Part shown: positions 44,415-53,281 of the stretch, one piece after another
Numbering within the stretch: the stretch's first letter is position 1
Layout: each line of letters opens with the position of its first letter
Source of the DNA: Methanococcoides sp052057775
GTDB lineage: Archaea; Halobacteriota; Methanosarcinia; Methanosarcinales; Methanosarcinaceae
DNA length: 64,000 bases
NCBI RefSeq assembly: GCF_052057775.1
Contig: NZ_CP195121.1
Coordinates: 868,001-932,000, forward strand
Reading direction: 5' to 3'
Made by a program: the position numbers and the translations under genes
The notes under the pieces: generated by a model
The model's input: the letters and a program-made list of their open reading frames with translations, nothing else
The model's database searches: none
What the model was told of the DNA's origin: nothing

Positions 44415-44636
44415 TTATTCACGGGATTTTGTGAGCATGTCAAAGGCGAGTTTTATGTCTTCATCCTTTACTGTTTTTCTTCCGGCATGATTTGCATAGA
44501 TTATGGCCTCTTTTGCGATTTTCACTCCATAATCTTCAAGTATATCCAAAAGGGTGGATGCTGCAGATTCACTGACCCTTTCTGCATTGGCACTTCTAAT
44601 TAAACGTTCTACGGAAGCTAATGGTAGTATGGACAT
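44415..44636 (-). CDS. Archaeal histone
   Basis: A 73-residue histone-fold protein that wraps DNA. LPLASVERLIRSANAERVSE holds the first helix, followed by the central helix with YGVKIAKEAIIYANHAGRKT and the final DEDIKLAFDML. The length equals a single fold, as in HMf-type histones. It is convergent with the COG2426 gene and divergent from RPA. A run of A residues precedes the start. Confidence 0.96.
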   Translation of the reverse strand: MSILPLASVERLIRSANAERVSESAASTLLDILEDYGVKIAKEAIIYANHAGRKTVKDEDIKLAFDMLTKSRE

Positions 44637-44854
44637 TTTTTTTAAACCTCTTTTTAGTCTTATATTTCAGATCTATTGTATTTACAGCCTCTATTTAGTT
44701 AAAAATCGTATAAGTATGTTTGTATCTCTCGAATAAGGTATCATACTATTATTTTATTATTTTGAAAATCTCCAATGCTAAATGTGTGGGTGTATCTTAT
44801 TTATGTGTGTATGGATTAACTTATGTAAACATCTCATACGCGAGGGAATACAGT

Positions 44855-46159
44855 ATGGAAAAGAAATTCGCGCCTCATATTGAAGAGCTAACAAAGGCGC
44901 TGGGACATATAAGCAGATCGACCATTGAGGAAGAACTTGAGCTGTTGTTAAAGTATCGTGTACCTATAGATGAGGCCAAAAGGTCTGTTATTAAGAAATA
45001 CCGCGACAGTTCTCCGGTTACAAAAAAAGTAAAAGATCTTGTTATCGGTGACAGGGGTATAGCTCTTGAGGTCCGTATTCTTGAGATCAATAAGAAGGAT
45101 GTCAATCTTCGTGGGGATACTGCCACCATATTCTCAGGCATGCTCGGGGATGAGACCGGTTTATGTTCATTTACATCATGGAAGTCTATCTCTCTGAATT
45201 CAGGGGATGCTGTAAGGGTACTGAATGCATCCGTAAGGTCGTGGCATAACAGGGCAGAAGTCAATATTGGGGATCGCTCAGAGGTTGAACTTCTTCAGGA
45301 TACTGATCTTCCTGATATCCGGGAGATTTCTGAAACTCCTGTAAAAAAACTGAACGACATCGGATATTCGGATATGTTCGTAAGTTCAGTGGCTGCTGTG
45401 ATCGAACTCTATCACAGGGAGGTCAACGTAAAAGGAAAGGCTCTTACTATAATAGAGGGCGTATTGGCAGATGAGACCGGAAGGTTACCTTTTGTCTCAT
45501 GGTCTCTTCTTGATGGTGTGGATATTGGCAGTATTCTGCGTTTTGAGGATGCTTCGGTCAGCATGTACAGGGGTGTACCTTCTATCCACCTGAATGAATC
45601 CACTCAGGTTCAAATTGTAGGTCCTGATGAAGAGCTCTCTTTCACTTTTGAATCGGTGAACGTGCCGCCTGAGCCTTTGTTTATCAGGGACGTTCTGGAA
45701 AATGAGGGCATGTTCGATGTATCGGTGAAAGGGAACATCGTCTCTGTAAGGCCTGGTTCGGGCCTGATCACCCGCTGTCCTGAATGTAATAGGGTTATCA
45801 TGAAGAACACCTGTCGTTCTCATGGATCTGTGGATGGCATACAGGACATGCGTATAAAGCTGATCCTTGATGACGGTACGGGTTCTCTTCTTGTAATGCT
45901 GAATCGGGAACTTTCCGAGATCATCTATGGCAAAACTCTTCATGAGTGTGAACTGGTCATGGGTAAGGCGATGTCTCCAAACGCTGTCTATGATGATATG
46001 AAAAATATTCTTACGGGTCGTTATCTTGGTGTGCGCGGAAATACTTCGAGGGTGGAATATGGTGTCACATTCGTGGCAAAATCTGTATGGTTGCCTTCAC
46101 ACGATCCTGAAAGTCGGGTCCGGGCCCTTTTGGAGCGACTGGAAGGGGTTGATATATGA
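44855..46159 (+). CDS. Replication protein A with OB folds and a zinc finger (RPA copy 1)
   Basis: Single-stranded DNA-binding protein, 434 residues. It has an N-terminal helical segment, two visible OB folds (near 70-170 and 185-285, each with a DETGxxxFxSW-type block) and a C-terminal zinc-finger OB region (CPECNRVIMKNTCRSHG, about 305-322). The frame is open to 44720, but ATG 44855 has GAGGGA before it and matches the second RPA of the window. Its stop overlaps the start of an RPA-associated gene. Confidence 0.88.
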   Translation: MEKKFAPHIEELTKALGHISRSTIEEELELLLKYRVPIDEAKRSVIKKYRDSSPVTKKVKDLVIGDRGIALEVRILEINKKDVNLRGDTATIFSGMLGDETGLCSFTSWKSISLNSGDAVRVLNASVRSWHNRAEVNIGDRSEVELLQDTDLPDIREISETPVKKLNDIGYSDMFVSSVAAVIELYHREVNVKGKALTIIEGVLADETGRLPFVSWSLLDGVDIGSILRFEDASVSMYRGVPSIHLNESTQVQIVGPDEELSFTFESVNVPPEPLFIRDVLENEGMFDVSVKGNIVSVRPGSGLITRCPECNRVIMKNTCRSHGSVDGIQDMRIKLILDDGTGSLLVMLNRELSEIIYGKTLHECELVMGKAMSPNAVYDDMKNILTGRYLGVRGNTSRVEYGVTFVAKSVWLPSHDPESRVRALLERLEGVDI

Positions 46160-47022
46160 TGGTGGAACGTGAAGTTGCATTCAGGATCTTTGCAAAGGAA
46201 TTGAACGACTCTGATCTGACAATACATTCTACTATAGATGAGGCAATAAATTCCGAAGACCACACTCCGAATTATCTGCTGACACCTCTGGGGTCCATGG
46301 TCAATCGTGTTTTTATTGTAGGTGTCATTACTGAGGTGGACAATGTGGGAAATGGGTCTGATACATGGAAGGCCCGTATAGTTGATCCTTCGGGCGCTTT
46401 CACGATCTATGCAGGACAGTACCAGCCGCAAGCGGCGATCTTCCTCTCGTCTGTTGAGGTCCCGGCATTTGTTTCAGTTGTGGGGAAAGTGCGTGTGTAT
46501 AAGCCTGATCCCGATACCTCTGTTATTTCACTGAGGCCGGAGGAGATCCACCTTGCCGATGAGGATCTGCGTAATGGGTGGGTTATCGATACTGCCGAAC
46601 TAACACTTGACAGGATCGATGCATTTTCAGCGATTTTGTCTTCTTGTGAAGGTGTTCCTGATCTTTGTGGCTGCATTAAAAACAATGCATCATCTCCCGA
46701 AATATTTGAAGGTGTCTGCCTTGCGATTGATAATTATGGTGACGGACCTGAATATCTGGATGAGATGAGGTCTGTTGTCAAAAGATGCATTGTTTCCATT
46801 GATCTTGTGTCTTCTGATAATGAGGATCTCGATCAGGAAACTCTTGTGATGGATCTGCTGGTGGAGCTTGATGGGGGAAAAGGTGTTGAGTACGGGCACT
46901 TGCTTTCCGTTGCAGGTTCCAGAAATATTAATGAAAATATAGTTGATTCAGCGATCAGATCCCTGCTTGCAAAAGGATCTTGTTATGAGCCAAAGATAGG
47001 TATTATCCGACCCATCATCTAA
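46156..47022 (+). CDS. RPA-associated OB-fold protein (COG3390-like, copy 1)
   Basis: A 288-residue partner protein. The N-terminal half contains an OB fold with VNRVFIVGVITEVDNVG, VDPSGAFTIYAGQYQPQAA and the SLRPEEIHL strand. The extra C-terminal 120 residues have a winged-helix-like end (LLSVAGSRNINENIVDSAIR) and are absent from the second copy at 60451. It overlaps the RPA gene by four bases (ATGATG), so the two are translated together. In haloarchaea and methanogens such genes always follow RPA. Confidence 0.85.
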   Translation: MMVEREVAFRIFAKELNDSDLTIHSTIDEAINSEDHTPNYLLTPLGSMVNRVFIVGVITEVDNVGNGSDTWKARIVDPSGAFTIYAGQYQPQAAIFLSSVEVPAFVSVVGKVRVYKPDPDTSVISLRPEEIHLADEDLRNGWVIDTAELTLDRIDAFSAILSSCEGVPDLCGCIKNNASSPEIFEGVCLAIDNYGDGPEYLDEMRSVVKRCIVSIDLVSSDNEDLDQETLVMDLLVELDGGKGVEYGHLLSVAGSRNINENIVDSAIRSLLAKGSCYEPKIGIIRPII

Positions 47023-47071
47023 GACCCTTCTTTATTTATTTTATTTTTATTTGTGAAAACCCAATTTCCGG

Positions 47072-47386
47072 TCATTCGAAATCAATGCTAAGGTTTCTTA
47101 CACCCTTTGCAAGTGTTTCAGAGATGAGTCCCAGCTCGATGTTGCATGCGTGAAGAATTCCGCAGGGTACCAGGCATGTCGCGCAGCAGTTTCCTTCCTG
47201 GGCTTTAGCAATAACAGCGTTCTCTTTGATGCCGAAAAGCTCCATCATTGGTACTTCAAGCTCGGAAATGTTCTTTACTTTTGGACATTGGGTTTCTACT
47301 TTTATTTTTACGTTCTTTCCATCCTTTGTTCCGCTTATTTTGTGGGTGAATCCACAAATCCTTGAATTGACTGTGATCTCTGTCAT
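47072..47386 (-). CDS. Small Cys-rich protein of unknown function (DUF6951-like)
   Basis: A 104-residue protein with seven cysteines, including NCCATCLVPCGILHAC, and a start MTEITVNSRICGFTHKIS. It resembles a methanogen family (DUF6951-like, tentative). The Cys cluster suggests metal or Fe-S binding. AGAGGGACAAC precedes the ATG. It is convergent with the RPA pair. Confidence 0.72.
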   Translation of the reverse strand: MTEITVNSRICGFTHKISGTKDGKNVKIKVETQCPKVKNISELEVPMMELFGIKENAVIAKAQEGNCCATCLVPCGILHACNIELGLISETLAKGVRNLSIDFE

Positions 47387-47717
47387 GTTGTCCCTCTGTA
47401 TTGATTTATGGTAAAATTGTATAACTGTGATATCATTTCATCATTTTGACCCTTGTTTATACTCTATGTGACCTTTATATATAAGGTTTTGTGATGTGCG
47501 CGCAAAACCGGGCATTATTGTTTGTTTTGGTTCTTTTTGCATTGAGGTTTTTCTCTTTTCACAATTTTAGTTTTATCATATCTTTCCTATTCCTGTCTAT
47601 TGGGTACATTCGATATGCTTATATAAGCAAAGTTGAATAGTACTCTCGAATATTATACTCTTCAAATTGCCTCTGTGTTCATATTGATTTGAACCTACAA
47701 GCAGGTAAGTGATTCTC
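47387..47717. promoter_or_regulatory. Divergent promoter region with palindromic TATA element
   Basis: About 330 bases between divergent genes. TATA-like boxes occur at about 47474 (CTTTATATATAAGG) and within the perfect 12-base palindrome GCTTATATAAGC at 47615..47626. No gene is seen. Confidence 0.5.
47615..47626 (+). promoter_or_regulatory. Palindromic TATA box upstream of the ramA-side gene
   Basis: GCTTATATAAGC is a perfect 12-base palindrome and an archaeal TATA box. A start near 47650 would leave a 65-base leader before ATG 47718. Confidence 0.5.
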
Positions 47718-48311
47718 ATGGAAAAAGACGAGATTATCAAAACGGTACGAGAGGGATTAGAAAGTATGGTCGGTGTTGGTAGAACACTGGTACTTAATGA
47801 TGAGGACCGTAAGATCATAGCTCAACTCGAAGAAAAAGCAGACCAGATGACCTTGATGGGGCTTGGCAGGGGTGACAATAAGGGTGTAAAGACCGTTCTT
47901 CAGCGTGATGTAATTATACCTTTCCAGACCACAATGGAATATGAGTGGCCATGTGGTCCCAATGTTATCCTTATGCATGATGATAAGGTCGTTGGCGAGG
48001 ATATTGATGATGCAGATAAGCTTAAGTCAATGGAACAGAACAACGACTGTCTCGTGATCGGGAACATTGTGATATATGACAAAAGTGTCCTTACATCACT
48101 TAATTGTAAGTCAGAACCTCTTGTTGTGGTAATGCCGCCCAAGTCATGTGATGATATCGAGTGCCTGCCTCATGTATGCAATGCAACCCTCGCATCACCT
48201 TCACCTCCAACTGATGAATATATCAAGGAAAGGATGGGTCTGGAGAATGAACATGGTACTGGCAGCTTCCTTCTTGGATTCGATCTTGAATGTGAATGCA
48301 ATTGTGAGTAA
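47718..48311 (+). CDS. Unknown protein next to ramA, Cys-rich C-terminus
   Basis: A 197-residue soluble protein that I do not recognise. It has a helical start (KDEIIKTVREGLESMVGVGR), a GRGDNKGVKTVLQRDV segment, and cysteines concentrated at the C-terminus (CDDIECLPHVC and LECECNCE). The length leaves no room for a large enzyme domain. The frame also allows a GTG start at 47709. A strong hairpin terminator follows. Its place before ramA and the mtt genes suggests a role in methylamine metabolism, but this is inference. Confidence 0.72.
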   Translation: MEKDEIIKTVREGLESMVGVGRTLVLNDEDRKIIAQLEEKADQMTLMGLGRGDNKGVKTVLQRDVIIPFQTTMEYEWPCGPNVILMHDDKVVGEDIDDADKLKSMEQNNDCLVIGNIVIYDKSVLTSLNCKSEPLVVVMPPKSCDDIECLPHVCNATLASPSPPTDEYIKERMGLENEHGTGSFLLGFDLECECNCE

Positions 48312-48339
48312 CTAAGTTACTCATCTACTTTTTTTATTT
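48306..48339 (+). terminator. Terminator after the unknown gene
   Basis: GAGTAAC (48306..48312) pairs perfectly with GTTACTC (48316..48322) around TAA, the 5' arm including the stop codon. CTACTTTTTTT follows. Confidence 0.65.
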
Positions 48340-48418
48340 TTGTTCTTTAATTATGTAGCTCTCTCTTGTTGCCGAATGTTAACGCATGTTACGGGGTTTT
48401 GTACGGTTTATACAAAGC

Positions 48419-48430
48419 CCTTATATATCA
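48419..48430 (+). promoter_or_regulatory. TATA box of ramA
   Basis: CCTTATATATCA at about 48419..48430. It is about 75 bases before ATG 48503, implying a leader of about 50 bases. Confidence 0.5.
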
Positions 48431-48502
48431 GTAACTTGTTCTTTTTAGTGCATATGTCTATTTATTGCTAAAATGAATTGTTATAAATCAGAGGTAATCA
48501 AA

Positions 48503-50125
48503 ATGTATGGTATTGCATTGGATCTGGGAACAAGTGGTTTTCGTGCTCAATTGATAGACCTGGAATCTAAGGAGGTCATAAAAACAGCTATTACAATGAG
48601 GCATCCTCTTCCCGGTGGAAACGTTATGGATCATCTGGACTTTGCTATTCAGGTAGGTCCTGAACTTGCGCATGAGATCATAATGGATACAGTTGGAAAG
48701 ATCTTTGAGGTATTTGGTGTTGACACTACACTTATCCAGAGGCTTGCGGTGTGTGGAAACCCGATCCAGTTGTCCCTTTTCCAGAACATTGAGATAAGGG
48801 ATCTTGCATATGCCGGTGAGAACAAACAGAGAAAACTTGGTGTTGAGAATGTTACTCGTGACGCAAGGGTATTTCCTGCAAACGAACTGTTTGAAGGCAT
48901 AGCAGACCTGCCGAATTGTACTGTGATCGTACCTCCTGCTATTAAACACGAGATAGGTGCAGATGCACTGGCCATGATGATCAAGACCGACTTCATGGAC
49001 AAGGATGTCCCTTCCATGGTAACTGATTATGGTACGAATGCAGAAATGGCCATCAAAGTTGGTGACAAGATCATAACCGGAAGTGCTGCAGCAGGTCCTG
49101 CAATAGAAGGTCAGGGTATAAGTTGTGGTATGCTTGCAAGCCCGGGTGCTATCTCTGATGTGAATCCAGAGGGTGATTACTGGAGGGTAACGGTTCTCGA
49201 TGGTCTTATGAACGAACGCAAGGGTCACCTTATTGATCCGATATCAGGTGTTATCAAGGAACCATCTGAAGTCGTTGCAAAAGGTGTGACTGGTACTGGT
49301 GTTATTGCTGCACTTTCCCTTGCGATCGAGTCAGGTATCATTAAGAAGATCCCTGAACTGCCAAACGGTAAGCTCGTACTTGGTGATATGATCGAGATCA
49401 CTGAGAAAGATATTGAAGAGGCAGGAAAGGCTATCGGTGCTATCAGGGCTGCGCAGCTGACTCTTATGCTTGCAGCAGGTGTCGATTATAAAGACCTTGA
49501 TTTCATGTATATGGCCGGTGCTACCGGGGCATATGTGAATGCGGACAAGGCAAGAAAGCTTGGTTCATGTCCGAACTTTGCACATAATATTATACAATTT
49601 GGTAACACCTCAGTTGCTCTTGCAAGGGATCTGGTAATGGATGAGTCCAAGCTTGATGAGGTTATTGAGATCGCCAGGAGGATAAAGGCAGATCACCTTA
49701 TGATGGCTACGAGTTCAGAATTCTCTAACATCTATGTATGTGAGCTTTCCTACTGGACACAGGGTATGCCTCTTGAGATGTACAACCAGATGCTTACCAT
49801 GTACAAGCTTCCGCCTCTGCCGGAGACGTTCGAGAACCCGATTATAGAGAAAAAGGTTGCAAAGGACATTGATGAGGTGGGGAGAGAAGGTCTGAAGATC
49901 GTCAGTGATCTTGGTATCATCATTGAGGAAGAGGCTCCGGAGTGTATTCTGTGTCATAAGTGTGAAAAAGAATGTCCTGAAGATGCGATCACTATTATCG
50001 AGCGTGATGGTCAAAGGTTTGCAAACTACAACAGCGAAAGATGCCTTGGTACCAGTTGCAGACGTTGTGTTGCTATTTGTCCGGTAGATGCGATCCATTA
50101 CAAGACCATTTCTATTAAGAAATAA
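48503..50125 (+). CDS. ramA: Methylamine methyltransferase corrinoid protein reductive activase
   Basis: ATP-dependent iron-sulfur protein that reduces inactive Co(II) corrinoid proteins to Co(I). The 540-residue protein begins MYGIALDLGTSGFRAQLIDL (ASKHA-like fold). It includes the SMVTDYGTNAEMAIKVGDKI and FMYMAGATGAYVNADKA blocks, and ends with two 4Fe-4S motifs, CILCHKCEKECPEDAI and CLGTSCRRCVAICPVDAI. ATG 48503 is set by GAGGTAATC; the frame is open to 48473. It serves MttC and MtbC encoded downstream. A perfect hairpin terminator follows. Confidence 0.95.
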   Translation: MYGIALDLGTSGFRAQLIDLESKEVIKTAITMRHPLPGGNVMDHLDFAIQVGPELAHEIIMDTVGKIFEVFGVDTTLIQRLAVCGNPIQLSLFQNIEIRDLAYAGENKQRKLGVENVTRDARVFPANELFEGIADLPNCTVIVPPAIKHEIGADALAMMIKTDFMDKDVPSMVTDYGTNAEMAIKVGDKIITGSAAAGPAIEGQGISCGMLASPGAISDVNPEGDYWRVTVLDGLMNERKGHLIDPISGVIKEPSEVVAKGVTGTGVIAALSLAIESGIIKKIPELPNGKLVLGDMIEITEKDIEEAGKAIGAIRAAQLTLMLAAGVDYKDLDFMYMAGATGAYVNADKARKLGSCPNFAHNIIQFGNTSVALARDLVMDESKLDEVIEIARRIKADHLMMATSSEFSNIYVCELSYWTQGMPLEMYNQMLTMYKLPPLPETFENPIIEKKVAKDIDEVGREGLKIVSDLGIIIEEEAPECILCHKCEKECPEDAITIIERDGQRFANYNSERCLGTSCRRCVAICPVDAIHYKTISIKK

Positions 50126-50157
50126 CTCTGTCATTCTCCGGTATGGATTTGATTCCG

Positions 50158-50190
50158 GCCGCCCCAGTCAGGGCGGCATTTCTTTTTGTT
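50158..50190 (+). terminator. Terminator of ramA
   Basis: GCCGCCC (50158..50164) and GGGCGGC (50171..50177) pair perfectly around a 6-base loop, followed by ATTTCTTTTTG. Confidence 0.7.
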
Positions 50191-50496
50191 ATTTAAACTT
50201 ATTGTTACACAAAAGTCTTTTTTTGTTTAATCTCTGTCTTTTTGAAAAAACGTATTATGGTAACCCCTACTCCTGTAATTTTATAATTCTGTCAATTGAC
50301 ACATGTGTATATTTGAATTTTAGGAGCAACTTTTCTTGTGTTATTTTGTTGATATTTCGCATATCTGCTAATCTAATGTCGCATGATAGTGTTTTTTGCT
50401 GACATTTGCTTCATGGCATTTCGAGGATTTGATGGTCAAATCTTCTTGATTTATCAGAGTTCCAAAAAAAAAATGGGGCTGCATGATGCAATTTTT

Positions 50497-50512
50497 GTCC
50501 TCATCAGGACAT
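50497..50512 (+). promoter_or_regulatory. Candidate operator upstream of mttB
   Basis: Perfect dyad TGTCCT-CATC-AGGACA, whose end is 35 bases upstream of the TATA box. A regulator of trimethylamine genes could bind here; alternatively it is the end of a small transcript. Seen by eye only. Confidence 0.4.
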
Positions 50513-50546
50513 TCTATTTGATATATTTTTTGTTGGCTTGACCAGC

Positions 50547-50557
50547 AAATATATATA
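50547..50557 (+). promoter_or_regulatory. TATA box of mttB
   Basis: AAATATATATACG. The identical 13-base string occurs upstream of mtbC (about 54824..54837). Confidence 0.6.
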
Positions 50558-50964
50558 CGCGTGTTGAAAACAGGGTATTATCAATTAAATCGAATGTGTG
50601 CATAACAGCATGCTATGATTAGCTTGAAATCATTCTGGTGGTATGGGTTCCTTGTGGACATGTGCCTAAGGTATGATCGGGCTTTCTCATTATGTTGTAA
50701 TGTACCATGTGAAATGCTTAATGGGTATTTGCATTTGCTCCTGTACGGGGCTTGCACTTTTGTGCGGCTTGCAGTTCCTGCTCATTCGTATTTCATATCG
50801 ATGCAATTAATTGGCATTTCCAAAATGCATCTGTTTGCCTGAAGGTCAATTTGCTTTCAAGTTCCCTCCGGATGTATGGGTGTGCCAGAATTGTGGTCTG
50901 TAGCATTCAGGATGAATGGTTCGGGCCTTACTAAAAAAAGACAAATAAAGGAGTTGTAAAGAAA

Positions 50965-52461
50965 ATGGCATATAGCGAAACTTTTTACCCAGCTAGATTC
51001 CCACTTCAGGGTGTCCAGTTAGAATTGTTCTCCCAAGATGACATGAGGGCAATCCACTACGCTTCAATGGAAGTATTCCAGAACCCTGGTATCCAGGTAT
51101 CTGACGCAGAAGCAAGGGCAATCTTCAAGGAAGCTGGCTGTGAAGTCGACGAGGCAACCCAGGTCGTAAAGATCCCAGAGTTTGTTGTAAACAGGGCACT
51201 TATGGACGCACCATCAAAGTTCTACCTGTACGGCCGTGACAAGAAGAACACCGTCGACATGGAGCACAAGGGTAAGGTCCACTGGATTCCTTTCGGTACC
51301 GGTGTCAAGATGTGCAACTACGTCGCACCAGGCAAATACGAGACCGTCGACTCTGTTGAGCAGGACATTGCAGACACCGCAAAGGTCTGTGACTACCTCG
51401 ATGGTTTCAGCTACTTCGCACTTACCGTTTCCGCAAGGGACTGGGCAGGCAAGGGTATGCAGGATGTCCACGAGACACTCACACCTCTCGCAAACACAAC
51501 AAAACACTTCCACCACATCGACCCTGTCGGTGAGAACGTCGAGTACTACAAGGCAATTGTCGACGCATACTATGGTGGCGACTCCGAGGAAGCTCGCAAG
51601 AAGCCAATCTTCTCCATGCTTCTCTGCCCAACCAGCCCACTCGAGCTCGGTTCCAATGCATGTCAGGTCATCATCAAGGGTGCCCGCTTCGGTATGCCAT
51701 TGAACGTCCTCAGTATGGCAATGTCCGGTGGATCCTCCCCAGTATTCAGGGCAGGTACACTCGTTACACACAACGCTGAGATCCTTGCAGGTATCGTACT
51801 TGCACAGCTCGTCACACCAGGGGCATCAGTATTCTACGGTAGCTCAACCACAACCTTCGACCTGAGAAAGGGTACAGCTCCAGTAGGTGCACCAGAACTC
51901 GGTCTTATCAGTGCTGCAGTCGGTAAGATGGGTCAGTTCTACGGCCTTCCAACCTACGTTGCAGGTACCTAGGCAGATGCTAAAGTCCCAGACGGACAGG
52001 CAGGTCACGAGAAGACAATGACCACACTTCTTCCAGCATTCGCAGGATGTAACACCCTCTATGGTGGTGGAATGCTTGAGCTCGGTATGACCTTCTCCCA
52101 GGAGCAGTTCATCATCGATAACGACATCATCAAGATGACAAAGTCCGCAATGCGCGGTATCCCAGTCACAGACGAGACACTCGGTGTAGCATCCATCCAG
52201 AAGGTAGGAATCGGTAACAACTTCCTTGCACACAAGGAAACCAGGAACAACATCGGTATTGTATCCGCACCAGACATCTTCGACAGGGACATGTTCGGAG
52301 ACTGGGAAGCAGCAGGTTCCAAGGACATCGCAACCGTTGCACACGAGAAGTACCTCGACATCATGAAGAACCACGAGGTAAAGGCAATCGACGCTGACCT
52401 CCTCAAGGACATGCAGGCAGTAGTTGACAAGGCAGATGCTGCTTTCAGAGCCAGCATGTAA
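50965..52461 (+). CDS. mttB: Trimethylamine methyltransferase MttB with in-frame amber (pyrrolysine)
   Basis: Transfers a methyl group of trimethylamine to the corrinoid of MttC. The frame from ATG 50965 runs 335 codons to TAG (51970..51972, context GGTACC-TAG-GCAGAT) and continues without break to TAA at 52459, giving 498 residues with pyrrolysine at 336. This matches the known Pyl position (about 334) and length of the family. GGAG lies 11 bases before the ATG. Codons ending in C are strongly favoured compared with neighbours, as expected for a highly expressed gene. mttC follows 41 bases later. Confidence 0.97.
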
Positions 52462-52502
52462 ATTGGCCAAAAATAATTTACAAAAATAAAGGAGTTTTAA
52501 AA

Positions 52503-53153
52503 ATGGTTACACAGGATGAAATTAATGCAAGAGCAAAAGCTGCAGTCATGGATTTCGATGACGAAGCAGTAGAAGAAATATGTGAAGAAGCAATCGACGC
52601 AGGTGTTGACGTAGTATCCCTTATTCAGGACGGTCTCACCGCTGGTATGAACGAAGTCGGTGACCAGTTCGAGCAGGGTACCCTTTTCCTTCCACACGTC
52701 ATCGCAGCATCCGAAGCAATGAGCGCTGGTGTTGCAGTACTCACCCCTGTCCTTGAGGCACAGGGTGGTAAGACAGAGAGCAAGGGCAAGATCGCAATCG
52801 GTACAATCGAGGGTGACATCCACACAATCGGTAAGGACATCGTTGCAACAATGCTCAAGATCGCAGGTTTCCAGGTCATTGACCTCGGTAGGGACGTAGC
52901 AATCGCAGATTACGTCGCTGCAGTCAAGGAACACCAGCCAATTGTTGTCGGTTCTTCCGCACTCATGACCACCACAATGGTCCTTCAGATGCAGATCGAA
53001 GAGCAGCTCAAGGAAGCAGGTCTCCGTGACTCTGTAAAGACAATGGTCGGTGGCGCACCAGTTACCCAGGACTGGGCAGACAAGATCGGTGCAGATCTCT
53101 ACGCTGAGAACGCAACTGATGCAGTCGTAAAGTGCAAGGCACTTGTTGCATAA
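52503..53153 (+). CDS. mttC: Trimethylamine corrinoid protein
   Basis: A 216-residue methyl-carrying cobalamin protein. A helical N-terminal cap (about 1-90) is followed by the B12-binding Rossmann domain with EGDIHTIGKDIVATMLKIAG, in which the DxHxxG His ligates cobalt. GSSALMTTTM and MVGGAPVTQDWADKIGAD are also conserved. GGAG with an 8-base spacer precedes the ATG. It is followed by a 9-bp hairpin (53174..53193) before mttP. Confidence 0.96.
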   Translation: MVTQDEINARAKAAVMDFDDEAVEEICEEAIDAGVDVVSLIQDGLTAGMNEVGDQFEQGTLFLPHVIAASEAMSAGVAVLTPVLEAQGGKTESKGKIAIGTIEGDIHTIGKDIVATMLKIAGFQVIDLGRDVAIADYVAAVKEHQPIVVGSSALMTTTMVLQMQIEEQLKEAGLRDSVKTMVGGAPVTQDWADKIGADLYAENATDAVVKCKALVA

Positions 53154-53168
53154 ATTCGCTTGGAGTGA

Positions 53169-53207
53169 CAGTGGAGTGTTCTCAAGAACACTCTGCTGTT
53201 CTTCTTT
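53169..53207 (+). terminator. Hairpin between mttC and mttP (terminator or attenuator)
   Basis: GAGTGTTCT (53174..53182) pairs perfectly with AGAACACTC (53185..53193), with flanking CAG/CTG extending the stem. TTCTTCTTT follows. It could set a lower dose of the permease message relative to mttBC. Confidence 0.6.
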
Positions 53208-53281
53208 AAGTTGATTGGAGTCGTATAGATATTACTTGTGTCAATTATTATCATTATAAAAGAGTTGGAGGAGGAGTCTAA

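Larger units (their letters stand above)
50126..50964 (+). promoter_or_regulatory. Long intergenic region and leader of mttB
   Basis: About 840 bases without a convincing gene. It contains the ramA terminator (50158..50190), a GCATGATGC palindrome, a perfect hairpin TGTCCT-CATC-AGGACA at 50497..50512, a TATA box at 50547..50557, and then about 390 bases of probable 5' leader before mttB. Long leaders are known for methylamine operons of Methanosarcina. Confidence 0.55.

Noticed and set aside
48488..49228. 246-residue antisense frame over ramA
   Set aside because: No domain, no start signal, and wholly inside ramA.
52018..52461. Separate small gene after the mttB TAG
   Set aside because: It is the in-frame continuation of mttB past the pyrrolysine codon.
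51214..52470. Long open antisense frames over mttB, rich in Cys and Val
   Set aside because: They mirror the strong codon bias of mttB and have no ribosome binding sites or recognisable domains.
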